Shown: positions 1-6,958 of the stretch, in pieces | Numbering within the stretch: the stretch's first letter is position 1 | Layout of the letters: every line of letters starts with the position of its first letter | Assembly (NCBI GenBank): GCA_041486955.1 | Contig: JBGPML010000026.1 | Location: 1 to 10,013, forward strand | Source: JBGPML01 sp041486955 | GTDB taxonomy: Bacteria > Patescibacteriota > UBA1384 > 2-12-FULL-50-11 > DASWYB01 | Direction of reading: 5' to 3' | Length of the DNA: 10,013 nucleotides | Notes under the pieces: model-generated | Told to the model about the DNA's origin: nothing | Database searches by the model: none | Seen by the model: the letters and a program-made list of their open reading frames with translations, nothing else | Program-made: the position numbers and the translations under genes

Positions 1-722
1 CAGAACAAACTGTCAGTACACCACCGCCATCCCTAATCACCAAGCCGCCAATTGGCTATCTCGAGGGAATTGATCGAGATGGGACAGTTCTTGGTTGGGC
101 TCTCGATCCTGATGCACCGGAAAAGAATATTCGCGTTATGTTTTACCTTGATGGGCCGAAAAATCCTGAACGATTGATAGGTAGCGTTGTGGCAAACCAA
201 CCGAGTGAAGACGTTACGAATGTGACGGGATACGCCGGTAACCACCGTTATACCTTTGATATTCCAGCTATCTCCTTGGACGGGAAACCACATACGATAT
301 ATGCCTATGGTGTGGACGTTTTAGGTGAAGCCAATAGCGTCAGTCAATTAACGATCATCTCTAATACATTTACGTTATCGAATCTTCCGCCAGCTAGCGG
401 ACCTACACCAACCGAGACGGCCTCCACTGCGGGCGAAAAACCGACTTCGTCACCAACACCCGAGACCTCAAAACCTCAGCCAGCTGGAGGACCTACCCCT
501 ACTCCACAACCGTTCTGTCGTTTCTTTATTGCGCTCTGCCGACGTATTTCGGTTACTCCTGTAACAACTGCAACCCCGAAACCGCCTATTACTGCTCAGC
601 CAATTGCAACGAATAGATTACCTGCGCCAGTTAAGTTGACGCCCACCCCGGTCATAACTCCCACCCCACGGCCAATTATTTCGTGTCGACGAATATTCCT
701 GATCTTTCGAGTTTGCAAATAA
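1..722 (+). CDS. Secreted/surface protein with GWAxDPD domain, Pro/Thr linkers and Cys-bracketed C-terminal tail (5' partial)
   Basis: The reading frame is open from base 3 to a TAA at 720-722, giving 239 visible residues; the N-terminus lies outside the window. Visible residues 17-118 form a domain with the signature GWALDPD (31-37), FYLDGP (47-52), GYAGNH (76-81) and IYAYGVD (99-105), closely matched by the C-terminal domain of the next gene. A Pro/Thr/Ser-rich linker (129-170), a short Cys-containing hydrophobic patch FCRFFIALCRR (171-181), a second Pro/Thr linker (183-227) and a terminal CRRIFLIFRVCK (228-239) follow. Such linkers are typical of extracytoplasmic proteins. The missing N-terminal part could be another peptidase, as in the neighbour, but nothing in the window shows this. 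It lies just upstream of the metallopeptidase gene in the same direction, so the two are probably co-transcribed. Function unknown. An internal ATG at 138 falls inside the conserved domain and is not the real start. Confidence 0.85.
   Translation, partial: EQTVSTPPPSLITKPPIGYLEGIDRDGTVLGWALDPDAPEKNIRVMFYLDGPKNPERLIGSVVANQPSEDVTNVTGYAGNHRYTFDIPAISLDGKPHTIYAYGVDVLGEANSVSQLTIISNTFTLSNLPPASGPTPTETASTAGEKPTSSPTPETSKPQPAGGPTPTPQPFCRFFIALCRRISVTPVTTATPKPPITAQPIATNRLPAPVKLTPTPVITPTPRPIISCRRIFLIFRVCK
51..356 (+). other. GWAxDPD beta-type domain, copy 1
   Basis: This segment encodes about 100 residues that align along their length with 2202-2537 in the next gene. Shared blocks are G-x-hydrophobic-D/E-G-[IV]-D, GWA-x-DPD-x-P, a YxDGP strand, G-Y-x-GNH, LDG-K-x-H and YAYG-[IV]-D. 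The alternating hydrophobic pattern and conserved glycines suggest an Ig-like or jelly-roll beta domain. The role is unknown; carbohydrate or surface binding is only a guess. Confidence 0.7.
387..683 (+). repeat. Low-complexity Pro/Thr linker coding sequence, two blocks
   Basis: Two Pro/Thr-rich blocks (387-512 and 549-683) contain repeated PTPT/TPTP units and are separated by a short Cys-containing hydrophobic patch (codons 516-539). Both blocks end in a TPTP motif directly before a Cys-bracketed hydrophobic segment. This suggests the linker-plus-tail unit was duplicated at the end of the gene. Such linkers usually form extended extracellular stalks. Confidence 0.7.
684..719 (+). other. Cys-bracketed C-terminal tail, copy 1
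   Basis: The last 12 residues are CRRIFLIFRVCK, directly before the stop. The two cysteines are separated by nine residues: two basic, five hydrophobic, then Arg-Val. The next gene ends with the same layout and the same spacing. It is too short for a transmembrane helix and is not LPXTG, PEP-CTERM or a C-terminal tail of any class I recognise. It may form a disulfide hairpin or act as a sorting or anchoring signal. Confidence 0.6.
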
Positions 723-744
723 CCATCATGTGCCACAACCCAAT

Positions 745-749
745 GGAGA
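745..749 (+). promoter_or_regulatory. Ribosome binding site of the metallopeptidase gene
   Basis: GGAGA lies directly against the ATG at 750 (no usable spacing) but 9 nt before the in-frame ATG at 759. This favours 759 as the real start. Confidence 0.6.
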
Positions 750-758
750 ATGAATAAT

Positions 759-2744
759 ATGACTATGAGAAAATTATCGTTAGGACTGGCTTTAGTTGTC
801 ATTATTCTGGGAGCTGGCATTGCTTGGCTGACACGATTGGTGCCGCACGCCGATGAACTTATATCGAATGCTTCAACTCTCGAAGGAACATTGCAAATGA
901 TCGAAGGCGACGATCCTGCCACCGACACTTCGGCAACGGCTTATTATTTGGATATGGATGGCGATAAGCGATATCGGCTCGTCTTCAACCCCAAAGAGCT
1001 GATGGTCGTACCAGGCTCTCGGGTTCAAATCCGAGGCACTATTACCGAAAATGTTGTGGCCGTCACGTCAATGACGGCAATAGATAAAAATGCCCAAGCT
1101 GGTAAATCTCGAACGATCGGAGATAAAAAAGTCGCGGTTATTTTAAGTGAGTTTAATGATGGAGTCAAAGAGTCGAATCCACAACATATTATTGATCATG
1201 CCCGGAAAGCGGTGTTTACAGACGCTAAATCAACTGCCAATTACTACAAGGAAAACTCCTATGGTAATTTAACCCTGAGCGGAGATGTGTTAGGTGTGTA
1301 CACCCTACCTTACGACGGAACGAAATGCGATTATTCTGGCGACTGGACGAAAGCGGCCCAAAACGCCGCCAAAGCCGCCGGGGCCAATTTGAGCAATTAT
1401 GATCATATTGTTTACGCTTTCGAATATAAGAGCGGCTGTAAAATACAAGCCTATGGCAGTTATTTTGATAAATCAAGCTGGTACATCGGTTATGATGAAC
1501 CCAATTTTACCGCAACACTCGTCGCCCACGAGATTGGTCACAACCTTGGGCTAGACCATGCGAATTCACTTATTTGCCTCGATAAATCGGGTAAAAAAGT
1601 TTCCATCAGCACGAACTGCAAAGAAGAAGAGTATGGCGACCAATTCGACGTTATGTCGTATTGGGGTACCTATCATATGAACGCATCAGAGAAGGAACGT
1701 CTCGGTTGGATGGATAAGAGCGATATAACCACTGTGACGAGTAACGGCTCATATACCATCAAGCCGATCGAAATTGCAGGGACCGTAACCCAGGCTTTGA
1801 AAGTGAAACGAGCAGATATTCCCTTAGATCTCTCGAATCCAATCCAAAATAACGATGACGGCTACTATTATGTAGAATTTCGACGTCCCATCGGGTTTGA
1901 CGCGCCATACGGTGACAAAACTCCAATCACGAATGGCGTAAGTATCAGACTGGCCCGCGAGGAAAACTACGGCAATCCAGGAAAAACATGGCTGATCGAC
2001 ACCAATCCCGGCTATAATGAAACACTCAAAACCGACAACTTTACCTATGATGCGCCGCTGTTGGTTGGCCAATCTTTTATCGACACGGTGAAGGGTGTCA
2101 AAATCACTTTGGTAAAAATTGATGCTAACTCCGCCACTGTCGATATTGATCTCAAATATAAACCGACGCCAACGCCGTCTCCGACGGTCAAGCCGAACAA
2201 GGCAACGGTTGGTCAATTTGACGGAGTGGACACGAAAGGAGTTTTGACTGGTTGGGCAGTTGACCCCGACGAACCGACAAAATCAATTACTGTTAAATAC
2301 TACATGGATGGGCCGGTCGGCAAAGGAACAGAGCTAGGGAGTGGACCTGCCGATCAAACTATCGACAATGCCGCTCAAATTACAGGCTATCAGGGTAATC
2401 ATCATTTTAAATTCCAGTTGTCTAGAAATCTGTTGGATGGGAAAATTCATTCGTTCTACGCCTATGGGATTGATAGTTCTGGCAACGATGCGGGTAACAC
2501 GGCACTAACTAATAGCGGCAAAAAGGTAACGTTAGCCAGTGTGCCAACGCCAACGCCCAGCGTAAAACCAACCACTTCGCCCACTACAAAAGCCACCGCT
2601 ACCCCAACACCGAAAACCACGTCTACAACTGTTGCGACAATCAAGCCCACCGCGAAACCAACTCCTACTCCAACACCAAAAATCGTTACATCTAATAATA
2701 AAACATGTAAGAAATATCTCTTCTTCATCACTATTTGTCACTAA
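759..2744 (+). CDS. Membrane-anchored metzincin-type zinc metallopeptidase (M11/gametolysin-like) with GWAxDPD domain and Cys tail
   Basis: Numbering is from the ATG at 759 (661 residues); an ATG at 750 would add three. Residues 4-24 are a basic start plus a hydrophobic segment, a signal anchor or uncleaved signal. Residues about 39-105 look like an OB-type prodomain. The catalytic domain has HEIGHNLGLDH, with zinc ligands H257, H261 and H267 and general base E258. A Met-turn follows as DVMSY (M299), then a KERLGWM block (312-318); this order and the YGD-x-x-DVM context match peptidase M11 (gametolysin) and related metzincins. Two cysteine pairs (190/227, 273/287) could be disulfides. After about residue 467 come a short Pro/Thr linker, a GWAxDPD domain (482-593), a long Pro/Thr linker (596-647) and a terminal CKKYLFFITICH. 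The protein should act outside the membrane on proteins. Its substrate is unknown: predation, surface processing and nutrient acquisition are all possible. It follows the upstream paralogous gene by 36 bp. Confidence 0.88.
   Translation: MTMRKLSLGLALVVIILGAGIAWLTRLVPHADELISNASTLEGTLQMIEGDDPATDTSATAYYLDMDGDKRYRLVFNPKELMVVPGSRVQIRGTITENVVAVTSMTAIDKNAQAGKSRTIGDKKVAVILSEFNDGVKESNPQHIIDHARKAVFTDAKSTANYYKENSYGNLTLSGDVLGVYTLPYDGTKCDYSGDWTKAAQNAAKAAGANLSNYDHIVYAFEYKSGCKIQAYGSYFDKSSWYIGYDEPNFTATLVAHEIGHNLGLDHANSLICLDKSGKKVSISTNCKEEEYGDQFDVMSYWGTYHMNASEKERLGWMDKSDITTVTSNGSYTIKPIEIAGTVTQALKVKRADIPLDLSNPIQNNDDGYYYVEFRRPIGFDAPYGDKTPITNGVSIRLAREENYGNPGKTWLIDTNPGYNETLKTDNFTYDAPLLVGQSFIDTVKGVKITLVKIDANSATVDIDLKYKPTPTPSPTVKPNKATVGQFDGVDTKGVLTGWAVDPDEPTKSITVKYYMDGPVGKGTELGSGPADQTIDNAAQITGYQGNHHFKFQLSRNLLDGKIHSFYAYGIDSSGNDAGNTALTNSGKKVTLASVPTPTPSVKPTTSPTTKATATPTPKTTSTTVATIKPTAKPTPTPTPKIVTSNNKTCKKYLFFITICH
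2160..2195 (+). repeat. Short Pro/Thr linker before the GWAxDPD domain
   Basis: The coding sequence repeats ccgacgcc/acgccg units encoding KPTPTPSPTVKP. It marks the border between the peptidase module and the C-terminal GWAxDPD domain. Confidence 0.65.
2202..2537 (+). other. GWAxDPD beta-type domain, copy 2
   Basis: This part of the metallopeptidase gene encodes the blocks GQFDGVD, GWAVDPDEP, YYMDGP, GYQGNHHF, LLDGKIH and YAYGID in the same order as in the upstream gene. Two adjacent genes therefore share a domain plus linker plus tail cassette, by duplication or cassette exchange. The DNA of the two copies is clearly diverged, so the event is not recent. Confidence 0.7.
2544..2699 (+). repeat. 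Low-complexity Pro/Thr/Lys linker coding sequence
   Basis: About 52 codons are almost only Pro, Thr, Ser, Lys, Ala and Val, with many cca-ac, cca-act and acc repeats. It encodes a stalk between the GWAxDPD domain and the Cys-bracketed tail. Antisense reading of this stretch gives a false Gly/Val-rich frame. Confidence 0.7.
2706..2741 (+). other. Cys-bracketed C-terminal tail, copy 2
   Basis: The final 12 residues are CKKYLFFITICH. The pattern C, two basic residues, hydrophobic core, nine residues to the second C, then one basic residue and stop is identical in layout to the tail at 684-719, although only the cysteines are the same at most positions. Conservation of spacing with divergent sequence suggests selection for form. 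Confidence 0.6.
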
Positions 2745-2772
2745 TCGATACGTCTTAAAATCCCGACCCTGA

Positions 2773-2800
2773 TTGACAGGTTAAAATTCGGTGTGATACG
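2773..2800 (+). promoter_or_regulatory. Sigma70-type promoter of the hppA operon
   Basis: A perfect -35 box TTGACA (2773-2778) is followed after 16 bp by GATACG (2795-2800), preceded by TG one base upstream (2792-2793) as in an extended -10. TACGCT at 2797-2802 is an alternative -10. Transcription would begin near 2807, leaving a short leader of about 30 nt before the gene. Confidence 0.6.
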
Positions 2801-2827
2801 CTACGGCTAACGTTTTTATAAGACTAG

Positions 2828-2833
2828 AAAGGA
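2828..2833 (+). promoter_or_regulatory. Ribosome binding site of hppA
   Basis: AAAGGA touches the first ATG (2834) but is 6 nt from the second in-frame ATG (2840). The spacing supports 2840 as the start. Confidence 0.65.
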
Positions 2834-2839
2834 ATGAAG

Positions 2840-4849
2840 ATGCGTATCACTCCCGAGTGGATAGCGATTGGAGCAGGTATAGTCGGTGTTTTATATGGTT
2901 TCTTTCTCGCCTATTGGGTTCGAAAGCAAGAACGCGGCAACGCTAAAATGATAGAAATTTCTGAAGCGATCGCAGTTGGAGCTAAAGCCTACTTAAAGCG
3001 CCAAGATACAACGATCGCCTATATCGCGATAGTTTTGTTCATTGGTCTTGGATTAAGTTTTAACTGGACCTCAGCTTTTGGATTTTTAACCGGTGCAATT
3101 TTATCTGCCTTAGCGGGTTATATAGGAATGATGATTTCCGTGCAATCCAATAGTCGGACAGCTGCAGCGGCAAAAAGAGGGATTGGCCCAGCCCTGCAAG
3201 TTGCTTTTCGGGGCGGAGCAGTGACCGGTCTACTCGTTGCCAGTTTAGGACTAATCGGAGTCGCTGGTTTTTATCAGGCCACTCACGATTTATCGGCTTT
3301 AGTCGCCCTTGGTTTTGGCGGTTCGCTCATTTCAATTTTTGCTCGACTTGGTGGCGGCATATTTACCAAAGCGGCCGATGTCGGCGCTGATTTAGTTGGC
3401 AAAGTTGAAGCTAATATTCCTGAAGACGATCCTCGAAATCCAGCCGTCATCGCTGACAATGTTGGGGATAATGTGGGAGATTGCGCTGGTATGGCAGCTG
3501 ACCTTTTCGAAACCTACGCTGTCACTTCCGTAGCTGCTATGCTGCTGGCTCAATTGTTGTTTGCTGACGAGACGTATGTGACGTACCCACTCATCCTGGG
3601 GGCGATTTCCCTCATCGCTTCGATTATAGGTACCTGGTTTGTCAAAACAAACGATACGCGCATTATGCCAGCCCTCTATCGTGGGTTAGCAGTCAGCGCG
3701 ATTATTGCCATGGTTGGGTTCTATTTTGCGACCAGTAAAATTTTCACCCATCACTGGACCATGTCGCTCTTTACCCGCAGCCAGGCATCGGGCCTGTTTT
3801 GGAGCGGGATCATTGGGGTGGTCATGACGGCTGTGATATTTGCCATTACCGAATACTACACCTCGATTCAGTTTAAACCAGTTAAAAAACTAGCCCAGGC
3901 GTCAACAACCGGTCACGGGACGAATATTATCGCCGGGTTGGCGCTATCGATGCGGGCCACGGCATTGCCCGTGTTGGCAATTGCCGCGTCGATTTGGGGA
4001 GCCTATAGCTTAAGCGGCTTATATGGCGTTGCGATAGCCGCCTTTTCGATGTTGTCGATGACCGGAATCATCGTGGCAATTGATGCTTATGGTCCGATTA
4101 CTGATAACGCTGGTGGAATTGCGGAAATGGCTAAATTGCCCGAGAGCGTTCGTGACGTTACAGACGCGCTTGATGCCGTGGGAAACACCACCAAGGCAGT
4201 GACCAAAGGCTATGCGATTGCTTCTGCCGGGCTAGCCACAATCGTTCTATTTGCTTCTTACTTACAAGAATTCAGTAATCATGGTCACGCCCTTCATACG
4301 TCACTCGCTGATCCGAAAGTTATTATTGGACTGTTTATTGGTGGTTTGCTGCCGTATATTTTTGCTTCACTCAGTATGGAAGCGGTGGGCGTTGCCGCCG
4401 GAAGCGTTGTAGAAGAAGTACGACGACAATTTAAAGAACGCAAAGGAATTATGGAAGGGAAAGTGAAGCCCGATTATTCACGCGCGGTAGATATCGTAAC
4501 CCGCTCGGCTCTCAAACAAATGGTCGTTCCCGCTCTCATCCCCGTAGTTACTCCAATTCTGGTCGGGTTCATTCTCGGACCAGAAGCCTTGGGAGGCTTG
4601 TTGATTGGCAGCATTGTGACAGGCATTTTTGTTGCAATCTCTATGACAAGTGGCGGTGCGGCATGGGATAATGCCAAGAAATATATTGAGATGGGTCATT
4701 TAGGCGGCAAAGGTTCGGAAGCCCACAAAGCGGCCGTGACCGGTGACACAGTCGGCGATCCATATAAAGATACGGCAGGACCAGCCATCAACCCGATGAT
4801 TAAGATATTGAACATTGTATCTATTCTCATCATTCCTCTCTTAATATAA
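2840..4849 (+). CDS. hppA: Membrane-bound proton-translocating pyrophosphatase, K+-independent type
   Basis: This integral membrane pump couples hydrolysis of pyrophosphate to cation export, here predicted H+. Positions below count from the ATG at 2834 (671 residues, about the compact end of the family); the SD spacing favours 2840, two residues shorter. The protein is highly hydrophobic with many TM helices. The pyrophosphate/Mg site is intact: D182, D185, K190 and E192, then DNVGDNVGDCAGMAADLFE (208-226), and near the C-terminus GGAAWDNAKKY (607-617) and GDTVGDPYKDTAGP (637-650). The block GNTTKAVTKGYAI has K454 and T457 where K+-dependent enzymes have Ala and Gly/Ala, so the K+-independent class is predicted from family knowledge. 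H+ versus Na+ specificity is not proved by this block, but K+-independent members are proton pumps. It leads an apparent operon with the next two genes (5-11 bp gap, then overlap). PPi energy use fits an organism with limited energy metabolism. Confidence 0.97.
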   Translation: MRITPEWIAIGAGIVGVLYGFFLAYWVRKQERGNAKMIEISEAIAVGAKAYLKRQDTTIAYIAIVLFIGLGLSFNWTSAFGFLTGAILSALAGYIGMMISVQSNSRTAAAAKRGIGPALQVAFRGGAVTGLLVASLGLIGVAGFYQATHDLSALVALGFGGSLISIFARLGGGIFTKAADVGADLVGKVEANIPEDDPRNPAVIADNVGDNVGDCAGMAADLFETYAVTSVAAMLLAQLLFADETYVTYPLILGAISLIASIIGTWFVKTNDTRIMPALYRGLAVSAIIAMVGFYFATSKIFTHHWTMSLFTRSQASGLFWSGIIGVVMTAVIFAITEYYTSIQFKPVKKLAQASTTGHGTNIIAGLALSMRATALPVLAIAASIWGAYSLSGLYGVAIAAFSMLSMTGIIVAIDAYGPITDNAGGIAEMAKLPESVRDVTDALDAVGNTTKAVTKGYAIASAGLATIVLFASYLQEFSNHGHALHTSLADPKVIIGLFIGGLLPYIFASLSMEAVGVAAGSVVEEVRRQFKERKGIMEGKVKPDYSRAVDIVTRSALKQMVVPALIPVVTPILVGFILGPEALGGLLIGSIVTGIFVAISMTSGGAAWDNAKKYIEMGHLGGKGSEAHKAAVTGDTVGDPYKDTAGPAINPMIKILNIVSILIIPLLI

Positions 4850-4860
4850 AGCCTGTGTCC

Positions 4861-5094
4861 ATGTACACACTTACTGTCGTGATTGACCGATTTGAACGGG
4901 GTCGCGCCGTGCTAAAATTTGAGGACGGACAAGAACTCATCTTACCAAAACGGAAATTACCGGGTAAGATAAAAGAAGGATCGGTCCTGCATTTCGAGCT
5001 GTATCGGGCTGAAGACGCAGAAAAACGCCGGCAAGATATTGCCAAGTACCTCCTCGAAGAAATTCTCCATTCTCATGGCCAAGGCGAAGCTTAA
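4861..5094 (+). CDS. DUF3006 family small protein
   Basis: A 77-residue protein starts at ATG 4861; an in-frame GTG at 4855 would add two residues. Neither start has a clear Shine-Dalgarno sequence, so translation is probably coupled to the hppA stop codon (4847-4849). The beginning, a beta strand with VVIDRFERGRAVLKFEDG, then LILPKRKLPGKIKEGSVL and a charged helix EDAEKRRQDIAKYLLEEIL, matches the layout of DUF3006 proteins. These are small cytoplasmic proteins of unknown function with a short beta domain and a charged C-terminal helix. Its end overlaps the start of the VanW gene by 20 bp, so all three genes are probably made from one mRNA. No catalytic motif is visible. Confidence 0.8.
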   Translation: MYTLTVVIDRFERGRAVLKFEDGQELILPKRKLPGKIKEGSVLHFELYRAEDAEKRRQDIAKYLLEEILHSHGQGEA

Positions 5095-6958
5095 TCTCTG
5101 GAAATCGATTCCTCGTCGACAACAACGAATAATCTTATTCGTTGTGTTAGGTGTGCTCGGACTGTTGGTAGTTGGTGGGGTTTGTTTGGCCACCTTTGCC
5201 GTGCAATACAAAGATAAGATTTATCCTAATACGTTCGTTGGAGACGTTAATCTAGGTGGAAAATCTCAAACTGAAGCGGCACAACTACTTAAACAGAAAA
5301 TATCTCAATTGCCAGACAAATTAGAAGTCATTATGACCGATGATTCTGTCGCCAGCATTAACCGTGACGACATTGATTTACAATACGATGTCGATAAAAC
5401 AGTACAGGACGTCTATGCGATAGGCCGGAATCGACAGTTAGGCAATCGATTACGAGAACTATTTTTATCTTTCACGGCAACAAACAATCGCACAGCGGCA
5501 TATAGCGTTAATGATCAAACTTTGACGGATAAAATAGAAAAAGTCACTTCAGAGGTGGGCACCAAAGCGACTGATGCGCAGATTATTTTGAATGAGGATG
5601 GCACGCTCTCGGTTTCGCCTGCCAAAGAGGGAAAGGGGATAACGAAAGAGGCTTTAAAGCATGCAATCGATTCGAATTTGGCCATTATAGATCTAAAAAT
5701 CGAGATTCTATCGAGTACTATAAAACCAAAAGTGACAGAAGATCAAACAGGTGTCGCGGTTGAGCAAGTACGAACTATATTAGCTCACGCGCCGCTGACA
5801 TTAAAGGCCGGAGATGTTACAGCTACAGCCGATCAGAAAAAGGTCTTTTCGTGGGTTGTATTCGAGCTGAAACCATCGGAGGAAGTTACCCCCACCCCAA
5901 CGCCTTCGGTTTCTCCACTGCCCGATAAAACCACTTGGCTGATCTACCACGTAAAGGCGAATGATACTGAGGTATTAGTTGCTAACCTTGATACTGAAAA
6001 AGTTAAAAACTTTGTCAATAATATGGCCACCAATGTTAATCACGACCCAACCAATGCGCAACTTCGAGTAACTGACGGCAAAGTAACCGTGGTGACAAAT
6101 CATAGTGATGGACAAAAGCTGAAGGTAGATGACGCAATTCCTCAAGTTATTACCGCCCTGACCACAAGCGATGATCAAAAAGGGCTGACGATTAGTCTGC
6201 CAGTCGATAAAATTGCGGCCGAAGTTCGGGCTGACAACATTGAATCACTTGGCATTAAAGAGCTGATAGGTCATGGCGAAACCTCTTTTACCGGCTCTCC
6301 CTCAAACCGAGTTCATAATATAACGACAGGCGCAGGCTTTTTGACCGGTAAACTTGTGCCAAAAGGACAAGATTTTTCCACGGTTAAAACATTGGGCGCG
6401 GTCGATGGATCGACTGGTTATTTGCCAGAATTAGTCATTAAAGAAAACCGCACTACACCTGAATTTGGCGGTGGATTGTGCCAGGTGTCAACAACGCTCT
6501 TTCGCTCAGTCTTGAACGCTGGGCTTAAAGTGACGCAACGAACAAATCACTCGTATCGCGTTTCGTATTACGAGCCACCAGTTGGTTTAGATGCCACGAT
6601 TTACCTGCCAGGCCCTGATTTTCGCTTTTTGAACGATACCCCTGGATATATATTAATTCAGAGCAAAGTCGAGGGAACGAAAATTACATTTGATCTCTAT
6701 GGCACAAAAGATGGACGGACCTCTGCAATCAGTGACCCGGTTGTTACCAATGTGACAGATCCCCCGGCACCCCTCTATAGCGACACGGACACATTACCGA
6801 AAGGGACAACAAAACAGATCGAAAGAGCCCATCAAGGCGCAACCGCAGTGGCAATTTATACTGTCACTCGCGACGGCAAAGAGATCAATAAACAGACTTT
6901 TCGCTCTGTTTATAAGCCGTGGCAGGCACAGTTCTTAGTCGGCACTAAAGAACAATAG
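5075..6958 (+). CDS. Membrane-anchored VanW-domain envelope protein with YoaR-like peptidoglycan-binding domains and a G5-like C-terminus
   Basis: Numbered from ATG 5075 (627 residues); a TTG at 5039 would add twelve residues but lies deep inside the upstream gene. A basic N-terminus (KSIPRRQQR) and TM helix (about 19-42) leave the rest outside. Residues about 50-230 contain the YoaR-type putative peptidoglycan-binding fold (PF12229-like), seen as AYSVNDQTLTDKIEKV, an NEDGTLSVSPAKEGKGIT block and a closing IKPKVTEDQ strand. A short TPTPTPSVSP linker (272-281) leads to a second similar region (about 288-383). The VanW domain (about 398-543) has GHGETSFTGS, the family hallmark GGGLCQVSTTLF (465-476) and YYEPPVGLDATIYLPGPDF. 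The last 60 residues, with LPKGT, a TRDGKE block and a closing FLVGT, look like a G5 domain. It probably works in cell-wall binding or remodelling. Despite the name, VanW domains do not by themselves indicate vancomycin resistance. Third gene of the hppA operon. Confidence 0.9.
   Translation: MAKAKLNLWKSIPRRQQRIILFVVLGVLGLLVVGGVCLATFAVQYKDKIYPNTFVGDVNLGGKSQTEAAQLLKQKISQLPDKLEVIMTDDSVASINRDDIDLQYDVDKTVQDVYAIGRNRQLGNRLRELFLSFTATNNRTAAYSVNDQTLTDKIEKVTSEVGTKATDAQIILNEDGTLSVSPAKEGKGITKEALKHAIDSNLAIIDLKIEILSSTIKPKVTEDQTGVAVEQVRTILAHAPLTLKAGDVTATADQKKVFSWVVFELKPSEEVTPTPTPSVSPLPDKTTWLIYHVKANDTEVLVANLDTEKVKNFVNNMATNVNHDPTNAQLRVTDGKVTVVTNHSDGQKLKVDDAIPQVITALTTSDDQKGLTISLPVDKIAAEVRADNIESLGIKELIGHGETSFTGSPSNRVHNITTGAGFLTGKLVPKGQDFSTVKTLGAVDGSTGYLPELVIKENRTTPEFGGGLCQVSTTLFRSVLNAGLKVTQRTNHSYRVSYYEPPVGLDATIYLPGPDFRFLNDTPGYILIQSKVEGTKITFDLYGTKDGRTSAISDPVVTNVTDPPAPLYSDTDTLPKGTTKQIERAHQGATAVAIYTVTRDGKEINKQTFRSVYKPWQAQFLVGTKEQ
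5888..5920 (+). repeat. Short Pro/Thr linker inside the VanW gene
   Basis: The sequence encodes TPTPTPSVSPL between two peptidoglycan-binding-like regions. It uses the same linker type as the two proteins at the left of the window, consistent with a shared extracellular location and genome-wide linker style. Confidence 0.6.

Noticed and set aside
684..722. LPXTG, PEP-CTERM or transmembrane-anchor reading of the C-terminal tail
   Set aside because: No sortase motif, no PEP motif, and the hydrophobic stretch of five to seven residues is too short for a membrane-spanning helix.
2462..2731. Antisense Gly/Val-rich open frame
   Set aside because: It is the mirror of the Pro/Thr linker coding sequence of the metallopeptidase gene; low complexity with no start signal.
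5039..5074. TTG start for the VanW gene
   Set aside because: It would extend far into the DUF3006 gene; the added residues are not membrane-like and the ATG at 5075 precedes a normal basic-TM N-terminus.
5075..6958. Vancomycin resistance function
   Set aside because: VanW domains occur widely in envelope proteins; no vanHAX-type genes are in the window.
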